Source of the DNA: Streblospio benedicti | Taxonomy: Eukaryota > Annelida > Polychaeta > Spionida > Spionidae | Length of the DNA: 64,000 nucleotides | Assembly: GCA_019095985.1 (NCBI GenBank) | Contig: CM032661.1 | Location: 31,758,151 to 31,822,150 of the forward strand | Direction of reading: 5' to 3' | Part shown: piece by piece, positions 1 to 11,700 of the stretch | Numbering within the stretch: the first letter of the stretch is position 1 | How the letters are laid out: every line of letters begins with the position of its first letter | The notes under the pieces: generated by a model | Seen by the model: the letters and a program-made list of their open reading frames with translations, nothing else | Told to the model about the DNA's origin: nothing | Database searches by the model: none | Translations under genes and position numbers: made by a program

Positions 1-671
1 AATGAAGCCTATATTGCTCTTTCCCTGTGACTAGGATTATTGAGTGGACCAACTCAAAAGACAGTGACTGTTTACACATGCCACTTATATTCAGTAAAAA
101 GTTAGATTTATATGACATGTATGGTCCCCCATCCAATTATAGAGGTGAGTTATGAAATCTATGTGCTCAAAGGCGATACTGTGACATTTAGTTTATGGGC
201 ATTGTATATTCCTGGTGTTAATAAACTGACAGATTATTTAATTGAATGTCAAACAAGATGCTTAATCAAGTGGTAATTGGACTGAATGGTGTGCTGGTCA
301 TCTGCATGGGAACCTGTCAGTCTGGTAGTTATGAAACCATCATTGTTACTAATTTACACATATCCGTACTTCATCCTTAAATATATCAATATCATAATAA
401 ATGCACTTGATAACTTTATGTTCAATCATATGCAATGTCCCCTGATGCATGAATAAAAGAGAAGCTAAATTTTCAAGTAGCAATAGATAGCTTTGGTAGT
501 AACTATGATGATTCGGGTGTAGGTGTTTTATTTATATATAATCTTTGATTTTTTGCAATTATAATTAAGTTGATCAAAATATATACGTAGTGTAATAAAA
601 GTTTATACTTAAAATGATGTGCTTAATGGTCTGATTGGTTTAGACTTTTATAGAGCTTTTCAATCATTCAT
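1..671. other. no gene seen (upstream flank)
   Basis: AT-rich sequence with no long reading frame, no splice-flanked coding segment and no repeat that I recognise before the SINE begins at about 672. Confidence 0.5.
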
Positions 672-1007
672 ATGCTTCCGTGGCTGAATGGATATTGAAT
701 TGGGCTCCTGGCCAGAAGGATGGGGTTCAATTCCCGGTCGGGTTTGGTGGTGGATGTTGGGCAAACTGTTTGCACACTGGTAAGTGGTCCCTACATGTTT
801 ATAAACAGGTACAGGTCAGGCATGTGAAATTGTGAATGGTATTGTGAGTGCTAAGCATGACTGCTCTACGGTTGCGATATGATGTTTGCTCCCCAGGGAG
901 TTGAGAAAGACATAGTATGATATGGACGCCAATGACATGTTGTGTATATGAAGTCGTTAGAGCTCGTGAAACTGTGAATTAGCACATTTACATTTACATT
1001 TACATTT
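672..1007 (+). mobile_element. tRNA-derived SINE, copy 1
   Basis: The head carries an A-box-like stretch (TGGCTGAATGGA) and a B-box-like stretch (GGTTCAATTCC), the two internal promoter parts of polymerase III. A shared body of about 250 bp follows and includes the phrases GCTCCCCAGGGAGTTGAGAAAGA and ATGCCAATGACATG-like text. The tail is a run of ACATTT units. The same order is found near 31.5, 32.9 and 34.1 kb, and in reverse near 27.2 and 29.3 kb. This is a mobile repeat, not a functional tRNA gene, because the acceptor stem does not close. Confidence 0.8.
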
Positions 1008-1038
1008 GTACATTGATTAAAGTGTTTCAGCACAATCA

Positions 1039-1574
1039 CCGGGGTAAAGCCGATGGGGTAACTCCGGGAGTTACCCCATCAAGATGGAGGCATAGCCTGT
1101 CGATTCAAATGTTTTTCTGATGATTATTTAAATGTCTGGTAGTAAATTTCATGGATCAATCATGAATAGGTATGCATAAACACTATGCGTATACAGTTGA
1201 AATACTCTCATTGAACACAAGTCAAACTCGTCAAAGAGTTCACAAATCGGGTTTTAAAATTGCCACAGTGTGGCCCGTAACTCCCGATTTGTTTATCACT
1301 GGAGTTACCCCATCAAAGTTGGGAGTTACCCATACCATTCCATATTTCTATTTTGCTTAAATTGCTGCCTATGTACTGATTATTGAATAAGCTGTCCGAT
1401 TCATACTTATTGTTCAATTGGATATCATTAACTTAGCATAATAATTACTACCGCCAAATACTGTCTAAATACTTAAAAATAAGAGAAAACATGTGTTTGC
1501 CTTTTCCTCCGTCCTCCAGTTTGATGGGGTAACTTCTGGAAACTTCTGTAGTTACCCCATCGGCTTTACCCCGG
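1039..1574. mobile_element. 536-bp MITE with about 55-bp terminal inverted repeats
   Basis: The left end (1039-1090) starts CCGGGGTAAAGCCGATGGGG and the right end (1514-1574) is its reverse complement with few changes. Each arm contains its own small palindrome, GGGGTAACT...AGTTACCCC, and related GGAGTTACCCCATC copies sit inside near 1301-1331. There is no coding capacity, so it is a non-autonomous DNA element. It lies directly after the SINE tail. No target duplication is clear. Confidence 0.75.
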
Positions 1575-1842
1575 CGACGATGAGATATTAAATACTGGTA
1601 TTCGGCGTTTTACAGCTGCTATTTCATCTCTCATATCATATTTCAACACTACATAACAATACTAAACGTACACGTACACTTGAATCATGGCAGATGCATA
1701 ACGCACTCGCGAGTACATAGTGCAAACCAAACAGCACTTTTCAACAACTACAAAAAACAATGGAATCCCAGACCACTGCTATCAGACATAACCAATGAAA
1801 ATATTGACACACAGTGACAAAAACACAGTGTTTTACAGTTCA

Positions 1843-2238
1843 TCACGACGTATCCTTGTCATCGACGGCTTTCACAATCTTTCTCAGCTCCACATCGAGC
1901 ACCAAAGGCGTGTTGGGCGGCACTCTGCCGGGAACGCCATCGGGACCGTACGCAAACTCGGCCGAGCACGTCAGTCTGGCTATCTGGCCGACGCTCATCT
2001 TCATAACGCCCTCGTCGAGTCCCTTTATCACTTGGTTCTGTCCCACTTCAAACTCCACACACTCGTCGTTCAGTCTGAACCCGTTGAAGGCGTGTTCCCC
2101 TCGGGGCAGGCTACCGTCGTACTGAACCACCACGGTGTCTCCTTTCTCTGGGTAACTGGCCAGGTCTCCTTCACGAAAGGTTTCCATCATCAATCCAGTT
2201 TTCTTCTTCGTCACCACCTTTGGCATTGTTCTCTGCAT
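1843..2238 (-). CDS. FKBP12-like peptidyl-prolyl isomerase, single exon
   Basis: An uninterrupted frame of 131 codons from ATG 2238 (a second in-frame ATG at 2226 would give 127) covers a whole FKBP domain. FKBP12 landmarks are visible: QYDG for HYTG, AFNG near the FDSS site, VGQNQVIKG, EGVMKMSVGQ, AYGPDGVPG and a final VLDVEL strand. The family catalyses proline cis/trans isomerisation, usually in the cytosol, and can bind FK506 or rapamycin. Here the Trp that floors the pocket (Trp59 of FKBP12) is Leu in KGLDEGV, Asp37 is Asn, and Phe99 is Leu, so drug binding and catalysis may be weak. There is an N-terminal extension of about 15-20 residues (KVVTKKKTGLM) and a short C-terminal tail. The lack of introns suggests a retrocopy or a lineage-specific paralogue. 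I see no AATAAA close downstream. Confidence 0.85.
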   Translation of the reverse strand: MQRTMPKVVTKKKTGLMMETFREGDLASYPEKGDTVVVQYDGSLPRGEHAFNGFRLNDECVEFEVGQNQVIKGLDEGVMKMSVGQIARLTCSAEFAYGPDGVPGRVPPNTPLVLDVELRKIVKAVDDKDTS

Positions 2239-2477
2239 TTTCAAGCTAACTGGATTGATAGTTTCCTTCTACTTAGTACGTCGTGAAAATTATATCTACT
2301 GTACACTGTTTGTTTGGTTTGTTTTTTTGTGTGCTTTTTTGTCGTTGTTGATTTTTTGTTTGTTTTTGTATATGCCATAAGTTTCACTCGCTGACGTTGC
2401 AGTAAAAATACAGTGTTAATTATTTTCATAGTATTTCTAAATGTCCATTTTCCATGGCTTAGAAGAGCATCAGTCAA

Positions 2478-3300
2478 GGCTAAACTTTCTTATGGGTACA
2501 CATATATCAACATCATGCTTGCCAATACACGGATACGTATATTGTATTGTCCAGTTGCACAAGTAACACTATTAATCCACCTTTGGAAATAAAATTTAAA
2601 AAAAAAAACATTTCCTAAAATCCGCGTTTTGAGCACTTACATAGCACGTACACCGGGATTTAGAACATAAGGTATACTCTACATGTTCTCTTAATATCAT
2701 GAAGACTTGAACATAATTACATTCCACCTAGGTAGGTAGCGCAAAACAATATTCATTTCATATTGATCACATTGACCGGTTATGAACATTATGTTGCACA
2801 CGTGTGGTACTTCAACAATGCTTTAAAACATAGAGACATAAGTGAACTTTTCATCGAATTTCAATTTACCGAGGGTTGGACTAGTAAATCATAAATATTA
2901 TCGACTGCTCTGCTTCAACCAATACTATACTGCTCACCAATTTAAATGAAAACAATACTTCTATATGAAAACTCGCGTTAATTTTTTTAAAGTGCAATGA
3001 TGAGCATATGATTATTTTAAAGTTGCTCGAATCTTTAATTATTGCAATTTTAGTAAATCAATAATGAAAATAGAATAGATAAGTTGATGTTGAATTAACA
3101 TCTACAGACGTTTATAGGCGTTTGCATTATGTACTGGCCCTACTAATAAATTTCTTATGTTTTATGTTTATTTACTATCACGTGTTTTTGATTAATCAAA
3201 TATTTGACATACAAATTCTTTTCTCGTGTATACTAAACACCTTTATATTTGTTTGAAATTAGTTGTTAAATATACGGCACTGTGCAAATAAAATACAGTT
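2478..3300. other. no gene seen
   Basis: AT-rich spacer upstream of the FKBP-like gene with only short chance reading frames. At 3306-3317 it is followed by an isolated left end of the GGCAGATCCAGG MITE family. Confidence 0.5.
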
Positions 3301-3302
3301 AC

Positions 3303-3360
3303 ACTGGCAGATCCAGGTTTTCAGAAAAAATGGTGGTGAGATGGAATTAGGGGGTATAAA
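3303..3360. mobile_element. solo end of the GGCAGATCCAGG MITE family
   Basis: CACTGGCAGATCCAGGTTTT followed by a purine-rich, G-rich stretch matches the left end of the family seen at 5.4, 33.7 and 58.3 kb. No matching right end was found nearby, so it is a relic. Confidence 0.55.
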
Positions 3361-3874
3361 GTGTGTGTAAAGTATGTTTCCCTTATACTGTTCATACTTC
3401 CCTGAACAATTCATAAAGAAATAGAAAAACGACAAGGTTTATTATATTTATAAATGATGCTTAAATTTAAGCACTATATGGTTACAATGCGCCAACTTAA
3501 ACGCTAACTAAATATATCGGACTCTTCAATTAAAAGTAAACAAAATGTACATATAACCACAGACATTAGGGCTAGCTGTGAGGCAGATACGCCATAAAAC
3601 ACCTGCTGCTTGTGATATGTGTGCACGTGTCAGTTTTTAGATTATCATGACAATTAAAGTTCATTAGGCCAATCAAATATAAACTTTCTGTGTATTATTC
3701 AGTGCTGATAAGCTATCGCTTGGTATTCACTACACAAACACAAATACATGAACATTTAAACACGGTGTGTGAAATGCAATCTGCAGTGTGGAAGGCACTG
3801 ATGTCCAATCCCACTATGTTGGCTTTATTCTACTGCTGCACGTACTCAGTCTTCGAAGTCCATAGCATCCATTG

Positions 3875-3880
3875 TTTATT
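3875..3880 (-). other. candidate poly(A) signal of the SLC16-like gene
   Basis: AATAAA on the minus strand about 340 bases after the stop at 4221. A second AATAAA lies at 3824-3829. Confidence 0.35.
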
Positions 3881-4220
3881 CACAAATGCATTGCAAACAA
3901 TACTAAAAGCATGCATCTTGAAACCTGTCCCCTTTTCAACAATGTAGCTCATTGTGTTGCAGCCCAGATTCGATAAGATGCTTTCAGAGCAAATAAACAT
4001 GAAATAATGAAACCACTATTCAAGATCCATGCCAATGTCAAGTGATCATCTTCATCATCTGACCATCTAGCAACTGTGTTTTCCACGAATACACCGCAAC
4101 TTCTTTCACTGGTCACCACACCATGTTATGACCTTCCTTGTTGCCACTCTTTTCACTATGTCACCTTTCATATTTTTCTTGTTGTTTTTCAACAGTCTTT
4201 ACACCAAGATTCCCAAGCTA

Positions 4221-5715
4221 TTAAGATGCAGATACGATTGTCTCTGGAAGTTCCACGTTTCTCTTTTTAGCCGCCCTCCTGTTGCTGATCCTCCTTAAAG
4301 GCAGCAAGATGATACCGGAGGTGACAAAGGCTGCACCAGCGATTAAGAAAGGGCCTCTATACGACTGAGTGAAGTCGTAGAACATGCCTAAAACAATAGA
4401 AAACACACATAGAAAGTGAATATGGGACTCCACTCTAAGACTTTGTGAAAAATAGGTTAGGCTCATTTAGTACAACTAGGGATCCATAACCAAGTACATC
4501 AATCAATGAAGAAATAAAGTGCACCATTTGGAGATGTGCATTATTTATAAGTACGTAAAGGTTACCATGTTGTACGAGATTGATTTATTACAGTTTTTCA
4601 TATAATTGAATAATTAATGTATGGATACAAACCAGCAATAGGTGGTCCCACTGTAAACGCTATGCCTTGAAACATGGCCAAGAGGCCAAAGGCATTGGTC
4701 AAGTTGTCCAGGCCTAAGAGGTCAACAAGAACTATAGGCCTTAGTGAGGTCCAAGTTGCTAGAGAATTCAAAAATATGCATCAATATTGTAAAACAATGA
4801 TATCATATAGTGTGAAATAATTATTCAAATTATCTATTAAAGGAAGGTTATGCTTCCATGTGATAATCTGATATAAGGCGGATGGGTTGTTGGATATTCA
4901 AAGGAGGCATAGAGTTTTCTGATAACATGAGATGCAACCTTTTTAAACTTTTTGGAAACATTGCAAAATCAATAAGAAATATTTCACTACTTTGCTAAGT
5001 AAAAACATTTCATTTCAAACATCATTAGACTACCTGGTGGTATATATACATTTTAAATGATTTTTCGGTAACAAACATTGTTGAAATTGTCACTAATTAA
5101 CCAAGGCCATCCATGGGATATCAGATGAACGACCCCGCGCCTACTAATTATTTACGTTTTAAACACTTACCCATGCACAAGCCAAACACGCACGCCTGTA
5201 AGATCAGCACGTAGTACACGGTGGTGAATGGAATGCAGAAGCACATGGCGCCGCCTAGAACAGCGCAGAGAAAGTTCACCCACAGCACGTCCACCTGCGG
5301 CATGTCGGACAGCCACCCCGAGCCTGCAAGCAACCCCGAGCCTGGGTGTTGTAGTAGTAATATTAGACATACAGTAGAAGCACCTCTCTATTTGGGATCA
5401 CCCTTGGCAAGTTTGGGACCATAGGCAGATCCAGGGGGGTGTGCGCAGGGGGTGTGCGCCCCCCCCTTTTCCCACCAAAATACTTCATTTTCATAGGGTT
5501 TTCATGAAATCCCGTAAGTGCGCCCCCCTTTTCCGAAAACCTGGATCTGCCTATGGGGACCAGTGTTATATGGTCTCAAGTAAGAGAGGTAGTCTATATA
5601 CAGGCAAGAGGTTCGTTTTGTAGCTTTATGAAGGTTTTTGGCCGCCAATAGTGGTCTTATTATAGAGGTGGTCTTCGTGAAGAGGTTTGTCCTTATTGGA
5701 GGTTATACTGTAAGC

Positions 5716-5750
<35 letters not shown>

Positions 5751-8700
5751 GTTTTGTAATTCTAACAATCACTCAATATAATTTAACTGGTACGTAACTG
5801 GTTCATTGTGCTCAAAAGCAGAGAAAAGAGTGAACCCTTGATGTTGCGGGTGCTAATAATTGATCTTTTGTATAAATGAACATATCAGTGAACGTAATGA
5901 TGATATTATAGATTTCTGCAAACATCCAACAGCTGTGTTACAGCAATATGTAAATGGTACAATAACTATTTGGGGCGTTGACGGGGGATTACGAGTATCA
6001 TGTGCAATTACTATTGACATACATACCCTAAATGCTTCATAAATTTGTATTTTTATTGCACATTTTCATACATATTTATAACAAGTCCCGATTATCTAGT
6101 TTGTTACGTGTTTGATAGTTATGCTATTGATCAGCGTCCATTTAAAACCAATAATCGCTATCGGTATAGAGTTAGAACATCTATATATCCCATATCTCAA
6201 GATCGTCACATTACAATATGACAGATCAATGGATACTTTAAACTTTCGTATCAGTTTCAACATAAACACAAAACGTCTGATCCCCCACCCCAAAAAGTTG
6301 AATCTTCAACGTAATAAAGCATATGTATTGGATAAAGGGGTCAAGTATATTTGACTGTTGACCTGTCGCATTGTTAAAGTACTATTCTAATGCAAACTAT
6401 GTGTGTCAAAACTATAACAGTAACAAATACAGTGGAATGGAATTAACCTATGCGTCCAAATACGTTGGAGGCTCCAATAACTGAGAGTATGATGGCCGCT
6501 TTGGAGTGCGTAATGCCTTGTTGAACTGCATAATCAGGCAGAATGGTCAGAATTGTGGAATGAGCTGAAACAAAATGAAGATATTGTTGTAAGCAATCAG
6601 TCTGCTGAAATCTCAGCTACAGGGACACCTACAACACTTTCATACACCCCTTTCCTAATGCTTCAGTAGCGGTGATACCTTACTCAAGAGATAGAATGGG
6701 CCACGCAATAACCACAATCACATTTTGTAAAATTGTTATATAATATTGATGGTAAATAATATGGACTACTCAAAAGAAATGCGAGCCTCGTGATAAGCTA
6801 CTAAATGGATCTTAATAATAGATGAATATTTGTAATCCAATATGGCGTCCAAAATGGCCGACATAAATAACTTTCCGTGTTTATGTTCTCTGTATAAAAA
6901 CATACTTACTAGTCCACATCACACTTGACAGCATTATTATCAAAAATATTGGATTCTTTAATAGACTTAATCCTGCAAGTTTCACAAAGTCTTTCTGTAA
7001 TCCAAACAGATCACAGTCCTTTTCCTTTTTTACATTGTCATTCAACTCTTTGTATGTAACTGGTTCGTTGTGGTGAGGAATTCTAACCAAACTCCCACTG
7101 TAAAATATATCCTTGCGTTCAAGTGGTTTTAGTTCCCTTGAAATGTATATATCACCTGATTTATTTTTGCAAAGCAGTGGTTGTGAATGATTGATAGAAT
7201 GACTGTCGTGTCTTAGCCTGATCATTTGATTTGAGCGGAATAATGATTGGTGTGACTTTGAGCAGGTTAAATTATTATCCACGGCCAATTTAAACTTTGC
7301 AGCTTGATCAAGTGGTTTAGGTGAGATGGGGTCGAGTTCCTTATTCCCATAAGAAATGATAGTGTGTGAATTTCCACTGATATCACGCTTAATCTGAGGA
7401 TCTGTTGAAATGTCAGAATGACTGTATGCTCTGATATTGCCATTTTCATAATCAAGCTGCGATTTAATCAGTTGCAAATCTTCTTCCGAGAGACTTTTCA
7501 AATCGTTTGTTTTGACCTTCCTCCTGACCACTATTGGTCTATACAAGGCTCCGAACGCAATACAATTGAATACGATCCCTGATAGGATAAGAAGTGCTCC
7601 CTTCCAGGTGTATTTGTCCTGGAGGAAGTTGCTGAGGGGTGAGTACAGGAATGTGCCGATGCCACTCCCTGACGACGTGATGCCATTTGCGAGGGCTCTG
7701 CGCCTTTCGAAGTAGAAGCCAACTACGAGGACAGAAGGTATGTACACCATCGACACGCCGAGGCCTACAATGGAAACAATCAGTGTATCAGATGTCAACA
7801 TCGTCGTTATCAGATGGTGTAATCAGATATAGACGGTGGATACTGTGATTGGTAACACTGCTTTTTATGCAAATATGATGAATGCAATACACGCATGTCC
7901 TACTGTCATGCAAATTGAATACCAGCCGACTGTGCATAATATCATCTGCGTTTCCCAACTGCCCCTTTGTATTCATATAAGTTTAAAACGCTTAATTACA
8001 TGCTATTGTCTTCATTCAAACACGCATGGTTGCAGAAATGGGCTGCATGGTAAAATTGAATATTCCAGTAGATAGTAAAAATAGAGCCCAAAGGAGATCA
8101 TCAAACTATTACTACAAATAGTTCTGATACATACATTTGGTAGACATATGAAAAATAGTAAAAATAAATAGTACATGGGTGTGAATAGATAACATAAAAG
8201 CAGCTTGTTCTGATCAAGCGTAAGTTATGGTAGTTGACATGAAATTGTGCACAGGATCATAGATAGGCAAATCCAAGGGGAGGAGGGCACCCCACCCCCT
8301 TGTCACCTACAATATTCAATTATCTTAAGCTTTGACATCTCACAGCGAGCCTAGCATTTGCTTTGCGTAAAACTCATGAAATCATGCGGGTGCCTCCCCC
8401 CCCCCCCCCCCCCCCTTACGCACACACGTATCCTGAAAACCTGGATCTGCCATTGTACAAGAGTTCACAGTGGGAAAATGGGCATAATGGTATTGAGTGT
8501 TTGAGAGGTGGCATTCCTCACTATGGGTATATATTTACGGGTGCAGTTTCCTTTGCTTAGACATAAAAGTGTATGTAATGGATGAAATTGAAATCTTACC
8601 GCCAAGTACACCGTATGTGAAGATTAGTACGTCTATGTTGGGTGCAAACACACTTATAGTAAAAGCTAATCCAGCCAACAGTCCTCCCGACATTGTCACC

Positions 8701-11700
8701 TTTCTGATGCCAAACATGTTCACCTACGTATGCACAAAACACAATGAGCTGTCATGCAGGTGGACATCACATGACTAGGTTTTTACTACAATTACAATAC
8801 AGTAGAACCTCTTTATTAGGACCATCCTTGGAAGTAGTGTTAGGTGGTCTCAATGGAGGGGTGCTCTCTATACAGAGGTTCAATTTGGTAACTTTATGAT
8901 GGTTTGGGACCATGAAAAGTGGTTTTACTATAGAGGTGGTCTCAATAGAGAGGTGGTGATAATTGGAGGTTCTACTGTACATATATGCAAAATTAAAGTG
9001 TTTTACATGAAATATATAAAATAAAAATAAATAATTTCAACACACAAAATCACTATCTGAGTTTCAGGACTACAGTTGATAATTAATCGTGTAATTAACA
9101 TGCGCAAAAAATGTAGACGGACTGCTAACAACTAACTGCTGACAATTCCATATAACATGAATGTAATGACACATAACAATTTGGATTTACATGTATGTCA
9201 CATTCAACCCTATTATTATATCTTATTTATCTTATTTTCGTTTCTCTTAGTTGTTAATTGTATTCCCATTTTTTATTTACCAAATTATTTACAATTTATT
9301 TAATATGTTTTTAAACTGTAAATATTTCGTTAATTCAAATATTTGGAGATGTGAAGAACAACTAAAAGAAATGAAAATAAGATGAAACAAAATGTTCTTT
9401 ACATCTTGAACAGACTTTAATATAAAAAGTTAGTATTACACCACATGTATCAATATATTGACCAAAGGCGACTGCATCAGTGGATATGACCTTCAAGATC
9501 TAATTATGACTTTTGATTGTGGCCTTGATCTGGTTAAACTAAAAAGAAACACCTTTCATTCGAATATTCAATTTCTTTACAATGTCCCATTCAAAAGACA
9601 TCACATCCAGAGAGTTACATGATGCAGTTGCCATTGATATTGTCAATAACACAATTTCCCAATAGACTGAAACCACAGTGACAATGAAATCATATTAACA
9701 AGCCAATTGTATAATTATAAAATTAACTTTTAAAAGAGGACACTTAATACAATCATGTACCTCTCTTCACTGACCAGAACACTTGTGATTGGGCCCAGGA
9801 ACAGGTGCATGCCCATCAACATGCTTCCCACCATAGCAGTCTTTCCTTTGCTGTTCCCAAAATACTCCAGCAGATCTAGGAAGAACACTCCAAAGCTGAA
9901 CATCATGCCATCCAGAATTACCATACAGAGGAATGCACCTGCAAAAAGTCACAAACTAGGACTGTATTATTTGTCACAACATGTGCATTATTAAACAGCC
10001 GTAGGATGTTGTGTTATCTTAAATTAGGACCACAGACCTCTTCGATGATGTTATGATAAACCTTCAAGTCCAGTACAGGGAGATTCTAGCCTTTTCAACT
10101 ATTTATTCACACGGATTTGTGGGCAATTTTAATACTTTCACGCTGTGTCACTTTGTCCGATCTCAAGGTGCATCAGCAGTACAGTGAAACAAGTATCAGA
10201 TGGCCATCATCTCTCCTAAATGCCATCAGTTGCAATATCATTACTAAAAAACTGTATACACTGTTACCATCTCTAACATGGTCATTTCAATCAGCAAGTG
10301 GTACGTGCAGTAGTGCATGGAGTGACCTTGAGTGCAACTTCACCATATTTGAGACCCCATGTAGAATGTTCCTCTCACAACCTCACGTCATGAATGGATG
10401 TAAAAAACAAGTAAAATGTCAGTTTACATATGTACTCTAAAACTCTAAAAAGTTCTAGAATTTGCTCCACATTTGACAAAAATAAGCCATTATTTGTCCA
10501 ATGTCTGAAACTCCTACGTGCCTGGCCCACCCAGATTTATATATGTTCTTACCATTATAAAAACAGACCAAAGTGACGAAACTACTAGATAACGTTTGGT
10601 TATTTGGCGTTATGTAATGTTTATTGTTTCATCAATTGTGCTCTACCATAGCCTATATAAGCACATATATTTCATCAGCCTTTCTCTTTTCATCGTACAC
10701 GTCGCAAGCTGGCAAGGTGGGCTGAAGGTTTTATGCAAGTAATGGGGTACATGTACATGCCATCGTGCAAACACTCTGGAATCTTGCGTAAGATAACGAT
10801 TTATATTTCGTTATGAAATAGCCATTTTCATCAATTGTTGATCGTCATGACAGGCGTCGATTGGTCGGTTAGAAGGGTTATAAGATAAAGATGTTAGCTT
10901 AGTATGTACAAATATGTGCAATAATGAATAACTTAAAAGAATAACCCAGACTTTGCAAACATATATTAACCTAAATGTCCCCAATATCCTGTTTACCTAT
11001 GCTAGTATGTGGGTTGATATAGTAAACACAAAACATCATGAAAAATGCAGGCCATGATGTGTAACTTAAGTACGCAATTATTGTTTAATAATATTTACGA
11101 TTAAAAAGAATATTCACAAATCCTACACACATTTCCAAAAAAATATGGTGTAGTTTTATAGTAATATACCAATTGCATAATACGAATACGTAGACCCTGC
11201 CCGTGTGACCAAAAGGTGTGATTTCATGCTGTCTTTGTTATTAAATTTTGCATGGCCCATTGCTTATCTTATAAGCATTTTTTAAGTGTTGCTTAAGTTC
11301 AACCTTCTCCCCGCATTATGCTGAACAAGGGAGGGTTCTACATTTACCACCCTCCTCATGATGGTAAAATGGATGCATTATTTTAAACTATATCTATATG
11401 GATTATAATCAATAGACAAGTGTGTGACAAAAATGTGTAACAATGGTGCAAGCATATGTTTACCTTTAGCCTAGGTTCACGTCTAACGTCTGTCTACAGC
11501 CTAGGTTCAAATTTAGCCTATGTTTACACTTAGCCTAGGTTCACATTATTGTACAAGCTACAAGCTACAAACGACGGGAGACAGCGAGAAACTACAGCTA
11601 CAGGCGACATTATTTTGTGTTCATGGTCGAAATATAGTGCTTGATTATCCCAAATTACTAATGAAAATAACCAATGAGTTTGGTATTTTTAAACGAATAA

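Noticed and set aside
1795-2286. 163-codon plus-strand frame opposite the FKBP gene
   Set aside because: Shadow of the GC-rich coding strand; the minus strand has the recognisable domain.
9761-9774. Later donor (GTACAT) for transporter exon 2
   Set aside because: It would join to exon 3 out of phase and give an immediate stop; the GTCAGT donor at 9774 restores the MCT alignment SVLVNMFGIRKVT.
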